Shown here: positions 17,559-25,793 of the stretch, in pieces | How the letters are laid out: every line of letters starts with the position of its first letter | Position numbering within the stretch: position 1 is the stretch's first letter | Source: Varibaculum vaginae | GTDB taxonomy: Bacteria > Actinomycetota > Actinomycetes > Actinomycetales > Actinomycetaceae | Assembly (NCBI RefSeq): GCF_900604285.1 | Contig: NZ_UWNY01000001.1 | Location: 1,307,774-1,371,773 of the forward strand | Length of the DNA stretch: 64,000 bases | Direction: 5' to 3' | Position numbers and translations under genes: made by a program | The notes under the pieces: generated by a model | What the model was told of the DNA's origin: nothing | Seen by the model: the letters and a program-made list of their open reading frames with translations, nothing else | Database searches by the model: none

Positions 17559-20500
17559 TTAGCGAAAGTCCCGGGATTTGGTTTCTACCGGCAGGTTTAA
17601 CGGCTCAATTTTGTCTGCCAGTAGCGCTAGGGCTCCGTCTTTGGCTTGCAGGATTCCCCGCACGATTAGGGCGTTTTGGCTGAGGGCGAGGCGGCGGTAA
17701 CGCTGCCAGCAACCAACCTGGCAGATCACGTTGACTAGCCCGGTTTCATCCTCTAAAGATAGGAACACTACCCCTTTGGCAGTGTGAGGACGCTGACGGT
17801 GGGTAATGATTCCCGCGCACCTTAAGCGCCTACCGGCTAAAGCTGGGCGCAGCTGAGCGGCCGGGAGGATTCCCCACTGGGTAAGCTCTGGTCGCAGTAG
17901 TTTCGTGGGGTATCCCCACAGGCTGATTCCCAGGGCAGAACTATCCCATTTTACTTGCTCCCCGGTGCTTAAAGGCTCGAAAGGCGGGGTGGTTTCCGCG
18001 AGGATAAGTCCCGGCAGTTCTGGCTGGTAAAAATGGGGTTTCTTGACAGATAGCAGGGGCGCACGCCACAGGCCTTCGCGGCGACTTACCCCCAGAGAAG
18101 ACAGCGCACCAGAGCCGGACAAAAGCTCTAACGCTGAAGTAGGCAGAGGCACGCGAGAAGTGAAATCCTCTAGGGTTTTAAAGGGACCGGCAGCGCGGGC
18201 GTGCAAGATACTTTCTATCCATGATGAACGCATCCCGCGGATTTCTGATAGCCCCAGGTTTAGGGAAGTGAGACCGCCTCCGGGAACGGAATCTTTCTGG
18301 GAGGTGTTTACGTCTGGGCGTAGGATTTTTATTCCGTGACGGCGAGCATCAGAAATTAATGATTGCGGGGAATAAAACCCCATCGGCTGGTTGGCAAGGA
18401 TCGCGGCATAGAAAACCGCGGGATAATAGGCTTTTAGCCAAGCAGAGGCATACACCAGGTAGGCGAAGGAAAAAGCGTGGGATTCTGGGAACCCAAACTC
18501 GGCGAAACCGGACATTTGTGCCCAGATTTTTTCTTGTACCGGCGGCGGGATCTGATTATTTTCCATGCCCTGAAAAAACTCGGCGCGTAAATCGGCCAGG
18601 TGTTCGCCCGGGTTTTTCCGTCCCATCGCCCGGCGCAGGTTATCTGATTGGGAACCGTTAAACCCGGCGGCATCTTTAGCGATCCGCATTAGTTGTTCTT
18701 GGAAAAGTGGCACCCCTAAGGTGCGTTCCAGGGCGGGTTTTAGTAGCGGATGCAGGTAGGTGACTTTTTCGCTCCCTAAGCGTCGCGCCAAATAAGGATT
18801 GACTGCTTGTCCTTGGATAGGGCCGGGACGAATCAAAGCCACTTCGACTACCAAGTCATAGAAACATTTTGGTTTCAGGCGCGGCAGGGTGGACATTTGA
18901 GCGCGGGACTCTACCTGGAAAACCCCGACGGTATCGGCTGCCTGTAACAGCTGGTAAACCCGGGGATCTTCCGGGGGTAAGTTATGCAGGCGCCAGGGCT
19001 CGCCGGAGGGTGATTTTTCGCCATGAGCCTGCAAAGTTTCAAAAGCAGTACGCAGCGCCCCCATCATCCCCAGGGAGAGTAAATCTATTTTCACTAGCCC
19101 GGCTTCGGCGCAGCTATCTTTATCCCATTGCACCACGGTTCGCCCCGGCATATTTGCCCAGTTAATCGCGGCCACTTCGGTAAGCGGCTTATCAGAAAGT
19201 ACCATGCCCCCGCAGTGAATCCCCAGGTGACGCGGAAGTTTTTGTAGCTCTCTCGCTATTTTTCGTACATTTTCCGGTAAGGCAGTCCGTTCTAGCCGCG
19301 CCCATTTCGCGGCAGTTTTAGCATCATAGCCGAGGGCGCGGGACGCGTCTTTTAGCGCGGCTCGCGGACGGTAAGTGATCACATTAGCCACTTGAGCAGC
19401 ATTTTCCCGTCCATATTTGGCGTAAACGTACTGCAGTACTTTTTCGCGTTGATTAGCTTCAATATCCAGATCAATATCGGGCAGATCTTTACGGTCGGGG
19501 GTCAGGAAACGGTCGAATAGCATTTGGTGACGCACTGCATCTACCGCGGTGATTCCCAGGCAGTAACAGACCGCCGAGTTCGCGGCGGAGCCGCGTCCTT
19601 GCACATAGATACCGGAGGAAAAACAGTAGTCAACTATTTCCTTCACGATTAGGAAATACCCAGAGAATCCTTTTTGGAAAATCACTTTCAATTCTTGCCG
19701 AATTGTTTTTGCCGCTTTTTCCGGCACCGGATCCCCGTAGCGACTACGCGCCCCCTGCCAGGAAAGCTGCTCTAGGTAAGAGTCGGCGCTATAACCGGGC
19801 GGCACCCGAGCTAAAGGCAGATGCGGCACCGGGGTAGAAAAATCAAATATCAGGTCTTTTCCGATTGTGGCAGCATTTTCGAGGGCGTGGGGAATCTGCT
19901 GATAGATGTGGTGCAGTTGCGTCGGGGTACGCAACATGGCGTGCGCGGCGGGGAGGAAGTCTTGGACTTTATCTAGGGGCAGGCGGTGACGGGTGGCGGT
20001 CATAACATCTGCCAGGCGTTGGCTGGCGGGGTCAGCGCAGCGGGCAGCGCTGGTGGCTACTAAGGGTAACTTAGTTTTGCGTGCCAAGTGATCTAGCTGC
20101 GCCGCTAGACGCTCTTCCCCATCGAAACCAGCTAAGGCGGCCTCTACCGCTACATTTTCTGCCCCGAACTTCTCTTTTAGTTGCTCGAGGAAGCGAGTAG
20201 CTGCCGTGATTCCGGAGCGGTAAAGTACGCGGCGGAGCGGTCCGGCGCGGGTGCCGGTTAATACTAGCCACTGTCCTTTTGCCCAGGAGGCTAATTCGGC
20301 TAGGTTTTGCCGGTCTGCTTCCCGCCTGCCAGCAGTTAGATGATGAGCACTGATTGCCCCAGTTAAAGCAGAATACCCTTGGTCAGAGCGGCAGATAACC
20401 GGCAGATGGGTTTCGTCCTCTAAAGTAAATTCGCACCCCGGCAAGAAAGCGAGGCCGGCTTCGCGGGCAGCGGCGCGGGCCTCCATTAACCCGTAAACTC

Positions 20501-20630
20501 CGTCATAATCGAGTAGCGCTAAACCGGATAGCCCCAGTTTTTTCGCTCCCCGCACCATTTCGCGCGGCGAACACGCCCCGACCGCAAAGGAGTAGGCGGA
20601 ATGGGCGTGCAACTCGATATAGCCGCTCAT
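17559..20630 (-). CDS. dnaE2: Error-prone DNA polymerase III alpha DnaE2 (ImuC)
   Basis: 1023-residue translesion polymerase. An N-terminal PHP domain (ELHAHSAYSF), the C-family palm acidic motif PDIDLD, the helix-hairpin-helix region, and a C-terminal OB domain carrying the DnaE2-type PHTAKGVVFLSLEDETG are all visible. It works with ImuA' and ImuB in SOS mutagenesis. MSGYIELHAH at 20630 is preferred over an upstream extension because AGGGG lies just before it and it begins two bases after the imuB stop. It is last in a four-ORF SOS operon. Confidence 0.93.
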   Translation of the reverse strand: MSGYIELHAHSAYSFAVGACSPREMVRGAKKLGLSGLALLDYDGVYGLMEARAAAREAGLAFLPGCEFTLEDETHLPVICRSDQGYSALTGAISAHHLTAGRREADRQNLAELASWAKGQWLVLTGTRAGPLRRVLYRSGITAATRFLEQLKEKFGAENVAVEAALAGFDGEERLAAQLDHLARKTKLPLVATSAARCADPASQRLADVMTATRHRLPLDKVQDFLPAAHAMLRTPTQLHHIYQQIPHALENAATIGKDLIFDFSTPVPHLPLARVPPGYSADSYLEQLSWQGARSRYGDPVPEKAAKTIRQELKVIFQKGFSGYFLIVKEIVDYCFSSGIYVQGRGSAANSAVCYCLGITAVDAVRHQMLFDRFLTPDRKDLPDIDLDIEANQREKVLQYVYAKYGRENAAQVANVITYRPRAALKDASRALGYDAKTAAKWARLERTALPENVRKIARELQKLPRHLGIHCGGMVLSDKPLTEVAAINWANMPGRTVVQWDKDSCAEAGLVKIDLLSLGMMGALRTAFETLQAHGEKSPSGEPWRLHNLPPEDPRVYQLLQAADTVGVFQVESRAQMSTLPRLKPKCFYDLVVEVALIRPGPIQGQAVNPYLARRLGSEKVTYLHPLLKPALERTLGVPLFQEQLMRIAKDAAGFNGSQSDNLRRAMGRKNPGEHLADLRAEFFQGMENNQIPPPVQEKIWAQMSGFAEFGFPESHAFSFAYLVYASAWLKAYYPAVFYAAILANQPMGFYSPQSLISDARRHGIKILRPDVNTSQKDSVPGGGLTSLNLGLSEIRGMRSSWIESILHARAAGPFKTLEDFTSRVPLPTSALELLSGSGALSSLGVSRREGLWRAPLLSVKKPHFYQPELPGLILAETTPPFEPLSTGEQVKWDSSALGISLWGYPTKLLRPELTQWGILPAAQLRPALAGRRLRCAGIITHRQRPHTAKGVVFLSLEDETGLVNVICQVGCWQRYRRLALSQNALIVRGILQAKDGALALLADKIEPLNLPVETKSRDFR

Positions 20631-20632
20631 TT

Positions 20633-22201
20633 TTACCCCTCCCAGGCATCTAACCACCAGGAGGATTTGCGGTATACCAGCAGTAAGGTTTCTTGCTCGC
20701 CGTAGGCTCGCAGGAAAATTCGCGGCCCTAAGTGATTGGGCGCCCCGGGGCGCCACCACTGTCCATTTATCGGCCAGGGTCCCTCGGTTTTTTGCACCTC
20801 GATTTTACGTCCGGCCACTTGCACCCATTTGACCGGGGCGTTTAACTGTCCGTCTCGTCCAGGCAGGATTTTGTGGCCGCGGCTATCGATAATTCCCGCC
20901 GGTTTGGGGTGCATGAAAACTGTTTCTGGTGCTACCCCGGTAAGCGCTCCGACTCTAGGGCGGGGTTGCTTCTGGCTCTCCCGCTCTTGCCAAGTTTTTA
21001 GTTCAATCACTGAACGCGGATCATATCCGCTGGTTAAATGAGGTACCCGTACCCCGCGTCTACCCAATAGGCTGCTGGCATTGCGGGCTGCTTGATCTAG
21101 TTCCTGGGGAGGATCCGCGTTTCGTCCCCAAAGCGGGGTCATCGCCTGACGGGCATCCACCACCTGCAAAGGATGTAGTTCTATCTGGGAGACTGCCCCC
21201 AGCGTTTCGCTGCCACTACCTCCGACCGTAACCGTCTCTAACTGGTGTTTTATCCTCTCTACTAGGTCTTTACTGCTAACGTCTACCCCCAGCTTCCAGC
21301 TGCGGTTAAGTACTTTCCCGTTTTCGCAGCGGCAAATAAACTGTACCTGAGTGCACACCTGCCCGCTTGCACGCAGACGGGCATACATTTCCACTACTAA
21401 CGCCCTGGCAGGCAGTAACAGCTGGGTAAGAGAGCTGGCAGGTGGGGTGAAGAACTGACAGAGACCGGGTGGAGCGGGCGCGGTTTTCACCCGGGCAGCG
21501 TCCTCTAGATTTTGTCCGCTAGCTAAGTCGTAACTAAGCGCCCCCAGAGTGCCGAAACGCCGGATTAATGCCGGGCGTCCCAGGGCGCACATTTGCCCCA
21601 AAGTGGTGATTCCCAAGTGGGTTAGGCTGTCCACCATTTTTGCTAGGTACTGGTCGGAGAAATCTAATCCGCTTATTTTTATCCCCGGACGCAAGAAAAA
21701 CCCCAGGCTACTTAGGGGTTGCGCGCCCAGAAAAGGCATTACCCCAGAATCAGCCACCACTAGCTGTTCGCGGGCAGCTAGGCACGCCGCTAAAGTACCG
21801 CTAGCGATCCCGATCTGTACCGCGAATCCTACCTGCGCTAAGTCTTCGGTTAGCTCTGCAGCGAGGGCGGTTTCTGCGCGGCGCTGGCTGCGACTAAGTA
21901 CGGCGGTCACCAGTCCCGGAAACCAGCTCTTGGGGGAATAGAGTTGCTGGGCTGCAGCCTCGATAACCGGTTGAAATGCTAGTTCCGCATCTGCCAGTGA
22001 ATAGGGTTTTTCTTTGAGGGAGGAGCAGAGGGTGCGCGCTTGCTTTAGTCGCATTTGCGGCCTTATTCCGGCGGCGCGCGCGGGAGCCGTGACTGCCTGT
22101 ACCCGCCCGCCGCTGCACAACGCGACTGCTTCATCTAGGGGGAGTTTGGCGGCTTGGGCTGGCCACTCGGGGATATAGAGGGCTAGTAACCTGTTATTCA
22201 T
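20633..22201 (-). CDS. imuB: ImuB, inactive Y-family polymerase homologue
   Basis: 522 residues of Y-family fold. It starts LLALYIPEWPAQAA where active members carry a catalytic Asp and FFASVE, and the expected S-I-D-E acidic pair is replaced around SPKSWFPG, so no polymerase activity is expected, as in other ImuB proteins. These act as the hub linking the beta clamp, DnaE2 and ImuA'. A little-finger region and a long C-terminal tail follow. The ATG overlaps the stop of the 34-codon ORF upstream (ATGA), and dnaE2 follows after two bases. Confidence 0.9.
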   Translation of the reverse strand: MNNRLLALYIPEWPAQAAKLPLDEAVALCSGGRVQAVTAPARAAGIRPQMRLKQARTLCSSLKEKPYSLADAELAFQPVIEAAAQQLYSPKSWFPGLVTAVLSRSQRRAETALAAELTEDLAQVGFAVQIGIASGTLAACLAAREQLVVADSGVMPFLGAQPLSSLGFFLRPGIKISGLDFSDQYLAKMVDSLTHLGITTLGQMCALGRPALIRRFGTLGALSYDLASGQNLEDAARVKTAPAPPGLCQFFTPPASSLTQLLLPARALVVEMYARLRASGQVCTQVQFICRCENGKVLNRSWKLGVDVSSKDLVERIKHQLETVTVGGSGSETLGAVSQIELHPLQVVDARQAMTPLWGRNADPPQELDQAARNASSLLGRRGVRVPHLTSGYDPRSVIELKTWQERESQKQPRPRVGALTGVAPETVFMHPKPAGIIDSRGHKILPGRDGQLNAPVKWVQVAGRKIEVQKTEGPWPINGQWWRPGAPNHLGPRIFLRAYGEQETLLLVYRKSSWWLDAWEG

Positions 22202-22302
22202 CGCATCCTCCTCGCGTCTATAGAGGTAGTTAGGAGAAAACTAAAGGCCAGGTACAAGCCCAATAACACCAGTAGAGGGGTTACAGAGCACTGAGTATCC
22301 AT
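22198..22302 (-). CDS. 34-residue single-span membrane protein inside the mutasome operon
   Basis: A 34-codon ORF fills the gap between imuA' and imuB exactly. Its ATG overlaps the imuA' stop (TGATG) and its stop overlaps the imuB ATG (ATGA), so it looks translationally coupled at both ends. The product has a short polar N-terminus, one hydrophobic span of about 20 residues (from VTPLLVLLGLY) and a basic tail DARRMR, so an N-out/C-in orientation is likely. I recognise no family. It may be a real membrane tether or regulator for the mutasome, or a coupling peptide that delivers ribosomes to imuB. Confidence 0.55.
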   Translation of the reverse strand: MDTQCSVTPLLVLLGLYLAFSFLLTTSIDARRMR

Positions 22303-22787
22303 CAGGCACTCACCTTTATCTCGGTTGCTACCCCCGGGGAACTTGTCGCGGGCAGGGCGCTGGCTTCTAGGGAGATAGCGCCTGCCCAGGCCGGTGCAGA
22401 CAGGATTACGCAGCCGGAGCGGCGTGCTTTCGCGGTTAAAATCCGTTGTTGCTGCGGGCCATAATCTACCATCCCGATAGCCAGCACTGCCGCGCAAGGT
22501 ACGAAAAGTTGGGCGCATGCCAGAGCACTGCCGCCGGTATAGGGAATGGTGATTACCCGTCTTAAGTCCAGCCCGATTTGCCAGGCGCGTTGCCAGCCTA
22601 GATCGGGGAAATCTAGGAATACTGCCCAGCCGCTCTCCCCCATTTTTTCGGCGGCCATCTCTAGCAGCTGCGCCCCGCCCGCTACCTTTTGATAAGCGCT
22701 GGCCAGCGGCTTGGGGGTGTGAGACTGCATCCCCAAAACCTGGCGCGCCTTTTCCAGGCGCTGCAACTGAGCCAACTTATCGAACAT
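22302..22787 (-). CDS. imuA': ImuA' RecA-like mutasome accessory protein
   Basis: 161 residues from ATG 22787: MFDKLAQLQRLEKARQVLG followed by a short RecA-like fold without a Walker A motif, as in ImuA'. Hydrophobic and aromatic stretches AVFLDFPDLGWQRAWQIGLDLRR and AVLAIGMVDYGPQQQRILTAKARRSGCVILSAPAWAGAISLE fit the family. It opens the SOS operon with imuB and dnaE2. The ATG lies seven bases after a TATAAT and inside a LexA box, so the mRNA is probably leaderless and LexA-repressed. An upstream in-frame start would lie before the promoter and is rejected. Confidence 0.8.
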   Translation of the reverse strand: MFDKLAQLQRLEKARQVLGMQSHTPKPLASAYQKVAGGAQLLEMAAEKMGESGWAVFLDFPDLGWQRAWQIGLDLRRVITIPYTGGSALACAQLFVPCAAVLAIGMVDYGPQQQRILTAKARRSGCVILSAPAWAGAISLEASALPATSSPGVATEIKVSA

Positions 22788-22823
22788 ACGTTCGATTATA
22801 GGGAGCCTCCCCCGATTTGTCAC
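22780..22823 (-). promoter_or_regulatory. LexA SOS box and promoter of the mutasome operon
   Basis: TCGAAC-ATAC-GTTCGA (22780-22795) is an exact match to the actinobacterial LexA box TCGAAC-N4-GTTCGA. Reading the minus strand, GTGACA (22818-22823) and TATAAT (22795-22800) form a promoter with a 17-base spacer, and the start codon at 22787-22785 lies inside the box. LexA bound here would cover the transcription start and start codon. Confidence 0.88.
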
Positions 22824-22852
22824 CCCTTTCCCCGGAAGGTCTTTCAGCGCAG

Positions 22853-22911
22853 AAAACCCGCCTTTGAGGGTGGGCGGGAGCCTCGAAATCTGCCCGCTTG
22901 GCGCGGGTTTT
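22853..22911. terminator. Back-to-back terminators separating mutasome and LytTR genes
   Basis: On the minus strand CCCGCC (22873-22878 complement) pairs with GGCGGG (22857-22862 complement) followed by TTTT. On the plus strand CCCGC (22893-22897) pairs with GCGGG (22903-22907) followed by TTTT. The outer ends AAAACCCGC and GCGGGTTTT also mirror each other. The block would stop transcription in both directions between the SOS promoter and the LytTR gene. No other feature is seen in 22824-23038. Confidence 0.55.
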
Positions 22912-23038
22912 ATACCGCTTAGTTCAGATTGTTTGTACTGTCAGCGCTGAGGCATTTAACTGTAAATAGCTGATACGCAAACGTCTTGGTTTTGCGGATT
23001 ATCACCGGTAAGTACGAGAGGAAAGGAGTCGGAACGGA

Positions 23039-23512
23039 ATGAAATTCACGCTCACGATTGATCCCACTGTAACCGAAACTATCGTTACGGTAACGGCACG
23101 GAAGGTCGACGCTGAGGTGCAAGCGATTCAAAGGCTCGCTTCCGGTAGCCTAGATAGCACCTCCTCCCCCGCAGTCGAGCACCCGCTTCGCCGCCTCATC
23201 GGGACAAGCGGTAATGACGCCACGGTGTTGGAAGTGCGCTCGATACTCGCGTTCTTCACTAAAAAGAAAACGGTCTATGCCCACACCAGTAAGGGTGATT
23301 GGCGGATTAAAGCCCGAATGTACGAACTCGAAGAATCTCTGCCTGCAGACGATTTCATACGTATTTCGCAATCAGAAATCGTCAATATTGCCACAATCAA
23401 AAAACTTGATCTTTCTTTCTCGGGAACGATCAGTGTGCAGCTAAAAGACGGCTCTCGCTATTACGTTTCCCGCCGGCAACTGCCAGCTTTCAAATCCAAA
23501 CTGGGGATCTAA
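23039..23512 (+). CDS. LytTR-domain DNA-binding regulator
   Basis: 157 residues. The C-terminal ~100 are a LytTR domain: DATVLEVRSILAFFTKKKTVYAHTSKGDWRIKARMYELEESLPADDFIRISQSEIVNI and KDGSRYYVSRRQLPAFKSKL. There is no receiver domain; the N-terminal ~55 residues are a short strand-rich region. The ribosome site AAAGGAG is about ten bases before the ATG. It is followed 44 bases later by a DUF3021 membrane protein. Such pairs are LytTR regulatory systems in which the membrane protein restrains the regulator, usually with autoregulation; that role is inferred. Confidence 0.9.
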   Translation: MKFTLTIDPTVTETIVTVTARKVDAEVQAIQRLASGSLDSTSSPAVEHPLRRLIGTSGNDATVLEVRSILAFFTKKKTVYAHTSKGDWRIKARMYELEESLPADDFIRISQSEIVNIATIKKLDLSFSGTISVQLKDGSRYYVSRRQLPAFKSKLGI

Positions 23513-23556
23513 CCCCCCCCGCAGAAAATCTTTAACTTACACAAAGGAGAAAACCC

Positions 23557-24000
23557 ATGGAAACTAAAAAAATTGTTGGTCTCACCCTGGTAGGGGCTTG
23601 CATTGGGATCACTATCGGCACCAGTATTGAACTTATTTTCGCTTCTCTTTATTCTTCTAGCTATTCGCCTGGGGTTCCAGAATTCTTAAACAGTTTTGAA
23701 AACGAAAACATGGCAGCGCTAATTGAGCGGCTGATTTATGCAGCCTACGGCATCATTAGTAGCTTCGCGGGGTTACTTTACCGTAACGAAACCCGCCCGC
23801 TCATCCTCAATACCGCCCTGCATTTCGGGATCATCCTCACCTGTGGGATCGCAGCTGGCAGCTACCTTAAATGGTGGGGCTCTAGCTTCGATATGCTCGG
23901 GGTAATCATCGCAATAGTGCTTATTTATCTGCTGATTTGGCTATTCAATTGGCTAGTGGCTCGCGCCGAAGTCAAAAAGATGAACCAAAAACTGCAATAA
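23557..24000 (+). CDS. DUF3021 membrane protein, partner of the LytTR regulator
   Basis: 147 residues with four hydrophobic spans (near residues 6-30, 50-72, 82-102 and 112-136) and a basic C-terminal helix (ARAEVKKMNQKLQ), the DUF3021 architecture. CAAAGGAG precedes the ATG. Adjacent to the LytTR gene, it is the likely membrane inhibitor or sensor of that regulator. A run of eight C follows the LytTR stop and seven C follow this stop; both are outside coding sequence. Confidence 0.85.
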   Translation: METKKIVGLTLVGACIGITIGTSIELIFASLYSSSYSPGVPEFLNSFENENMAALIERLIYAAYGIISSFAGLLYRNETRPLILNTALHFGIILTCGIAAGSYLKWWGSSFDMLGVIIAIVLIYLLIWLFNWLVARAEVKKMNQKLQ

Positions 24001-24014
24001 AGCCCCCCCGGATT

Positions 24015-24040
24015 CCCGTTTACTCAAATGGGTAAACGGG
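24015..24040. terminator. Hairpin after the DUF3021 gene
   Basis: CCCGTTTAC (24015-24023) and GTAAACGGG (24032-24040) form a perfect nine-base stem with an eight-base loop just after the DUF3021 stop. It is followed by AAAAA rather than T on the plus strand, so it may be a 3' stability hairpin or a weak terminator. Confidence 0.4.
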
Positions 24041-24123
24041 AAAAACCAAAGCAGGGAATATGGTTTCAGGCGGTACTAAACTGGGCGAGACTAGGAGGGG
24101 TAATACACCTTGGAAGAAAGCGG

Positions 24124-24219
24124 TTAACGATTCTTAGCGGCTATTCGTTTCATATATTGTTTCATTAGCTCACGGCGGCGATCAATGCGCGTCCCCAAAC
24201 AAACCACTCCATCATTCAT
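24124..24219 (-). pseudogene. 31-codon basic ORF, possible gene remnant
   Basis: MNDGVVCLGTRIDRRRELM and a further 12 residues ending AAKNR, closed by TAA. It is lysine/arginine-rich and looks like the C-terminus of a DNA-binding protein such as a transposase, but an in-frame stop lies just upstream and I see no ribosome site. The stretch 24001-24553 has no convincing full gene. Confidence 0.25.
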
Positions 24220-24232
24220 GCCAACAATCTAT

Positions 24233-24278
24233 TTCGCGCTCAAACTAAATGAGGCACCACACCGCCTTCGCGCTCAAA
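24233..24278. repeat. Two copies of TTCGCGCTCAAA
   Basis: TTCGCGCTCAAA occurs at 24233-24244 and again at 24267-24278, 34 bases apart, in the gene-poor region upstream of the 23-bp repeats. No function can be assigned. Confidence 0.5.
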
Positions 24279-24331
24279 ATACATAAGGTACTCCCAGGTT
24301 TTACGTTAGCCTCCACACAACTCTAAAATGT

Positions 24332-24390
24332 GCGATTTGCATAAATGATACTTCGCGATTTACATAAGTTTTACTATGCGATTTGCATAA
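24332..24390. repeat. Three tandem 23-bp repeats with core GCGATTTRCATAA
   Basis: The 13-base core occurs at 24332-24344, 24355-24367 and 24378-24390 with an exact 23-base period, about two helical turns, so all copies face the same side of DNA. Spacers differ in sequence. This is too short and too few for CRISPR and looks like an iteron-like or cooperative operator array. It lies about 160 bases beyond the 3' end of the sortase gene and about 330 bases downstream of the DUF3021 gene. Confidence 0.7.
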
Positions 24391-24553
24391 TCACTGATGC
24401 TAACTACGCCAGGCAAGACATTCATGATGGATAAGTGAGGCATGACCATCACTCATCTAACAAGTCTTGACCCACAATCTGCGAAGCACCAGGCCACCAC
24501 GCCTCTGCATTCTTCAAATAAGCCAGGTTTTCCGGACGAAAAAACGAGTCTGG

Positions 24554-25630
24554 CTAGGCGAGTTCGGCAAGTGAACCGGGAGCCTCAGCGCCCTCGGCGG
24601 ATTCCTCTTCCTTCTCTTTCTTGCGCCTGGCAGCCGTGTAGCGGGCCACCTGGGTCGCGATCAGCAGCGAAATTACGATCGCAATCAAGAACAGGGTCAT
24701 CCACCACGACCACTGGGTGCCGTCTACTGCCGGAGTCTGCGGGGTCGGGATAATGCGCTCGCCAGTGACCAATAGCCGGTGTGAGTTGATGCCGTAAGGC
24801 GTACAGGTCAAAAGCGTGGCGAGGTCTTTGCCTTTTTCCCGCCCAAGCAGCCTTGGATCGTGCGGTTCCACGACGTCGATGCGGGTTACGCGATAGCCAA
24901 GAGTCATGTCTTGGACTTCAAAAAAGAATTCATCACCGATTTTCAACTCGGTTAGCTGGTCAAACATTGTGGAGTTCGGTAGGCCAGTATGCGCAGTGAT
25001 AACGGTGTGGCGGTCTACCCCACCAACGGGCAGGTCGGTGCCGAACATGTGGCCAGCACCGGCATTCAAGGTGGCATGGTCGGTGCCGTGGCGGATCGGC
25101 AACTTAACGTTAATTTTCGGAATTTTTACTACCCCGATAATGCCAGATGGCTGGTCAAGCACCCCTAGATATTCGCGATATTCAGGTGAATCAGGGGCAA
25201 CTTCACCCAGGTAAGGGTCAAGTACTGGGAAGCCCTTGTGGGTTGCATTGTATTCGCGAGCGCGAGCAATGTAGGAGTCTTTCAACTCCTGCGACTGCTT
25301 ATTCACGTGATCTTTGTAAGCGTCGCTGACCAGTTTGGCCTGATAGTTGTTCCAGACCGTCGAGGTGATCGGGTACGCCAGGCAAAGCACGCCCAGCAGA
25401 ATGAAAATCAGCGGCAGGAAACGTTTACGAGCCTCTTTTTTTCGCTGAGACCCCTCGTCGTCTCCTTCGTTGTGGGCTTCTTCGCTTTGAGAGGGTTCAG
25501 CCGATTCGGTAGCTCCCCTTACTGCGTGGTATTCGGATTCGGGCTGACCTTCGGCCATCTTGTCCCACCAAGAAGCACGCTCCGGGCCTTCATGGTCCTC
25601 GAAGTTGTTGGTATCTCGAGAATCAGTCAT
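24554..25630 (-). CDS. Class C (pilin-polymerising) sortase
   Basis: 358 residues. A charged cytoplasmic N-terminus of ~85 residues is followed by a membrane span (FLPLIFILLGVLCLAYPI), a lid with the class C D-P-Y signature (FPVLDPYLGE), the catalytic domain with H214 (VITAHTGLP), C276 (TLLTCTPYG) and R285 (SHRLLVTGER), and a second C-terminal span. It joins LPXTG pilins through lysine isopeptide bonds. ATG 25630 has AGGAAG just before it; an upstream in-frame start is not needed. It is last in the fimbrial operon. Confidence 0.93.
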   Translation of the reverse strand: MTDSRDTNNFEDHEGPERASWWDKMAEGQPESEYHAVRGATESAEPSQSEEAHNEGDDEGSQRKKEARKRFLPLIFILLGVLCLAYPITSTVWNNYQAKLVSDAYKDHVNKQSQELKDSYIARAREYNATHKGFPVLDPYLGEVAPDSPEYREYLGVLDQPSGIIGVVKIPKINVKLPIRHGTDHATLNAGAGHMFGTDLPVGGVDRHTVITAHTGLPNSTMFDQLTELKIGDEFFFEVQDMTLGYRVTRIDVVEPHDPRLLGREKGKDLATLLTCTPYGINSHRLLVTGERIIPTPQTPAVDGTQWSWWMTLFLIAIVISLLIATQVARYTAARRKKEKEEESAEGAEAPGSLAELA

Positions 25631-25793
25631 TCTTCCTACCGATCTATCTAAACCATCTGTTAACGGGTGCGCGAAACTGAGCAGACGCAAGGTTTATGCA
25701 CCCGATAGTGCGAAAACCCGCGTTAAACAGCTTGTGGGGCCGGCCCGGCTCAGGCCAGCCCCACAAGGTTATTTAGCTGTAGCTAGTCATCGA

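Noticed and set aside
22302-22518. 106-codon reading of the small mutasome ORF
   Set aside because: The extra upstream part is the antisense-like alternative frame of imuA'; only the last 34 codons lie in the gap and have an ATG in a stop-start overlap.
24332-24390. CRISPR array
   Set aside because: Only three repeats of 13 bases with 10-base spacers and no cas genes; too short for CRISPR.
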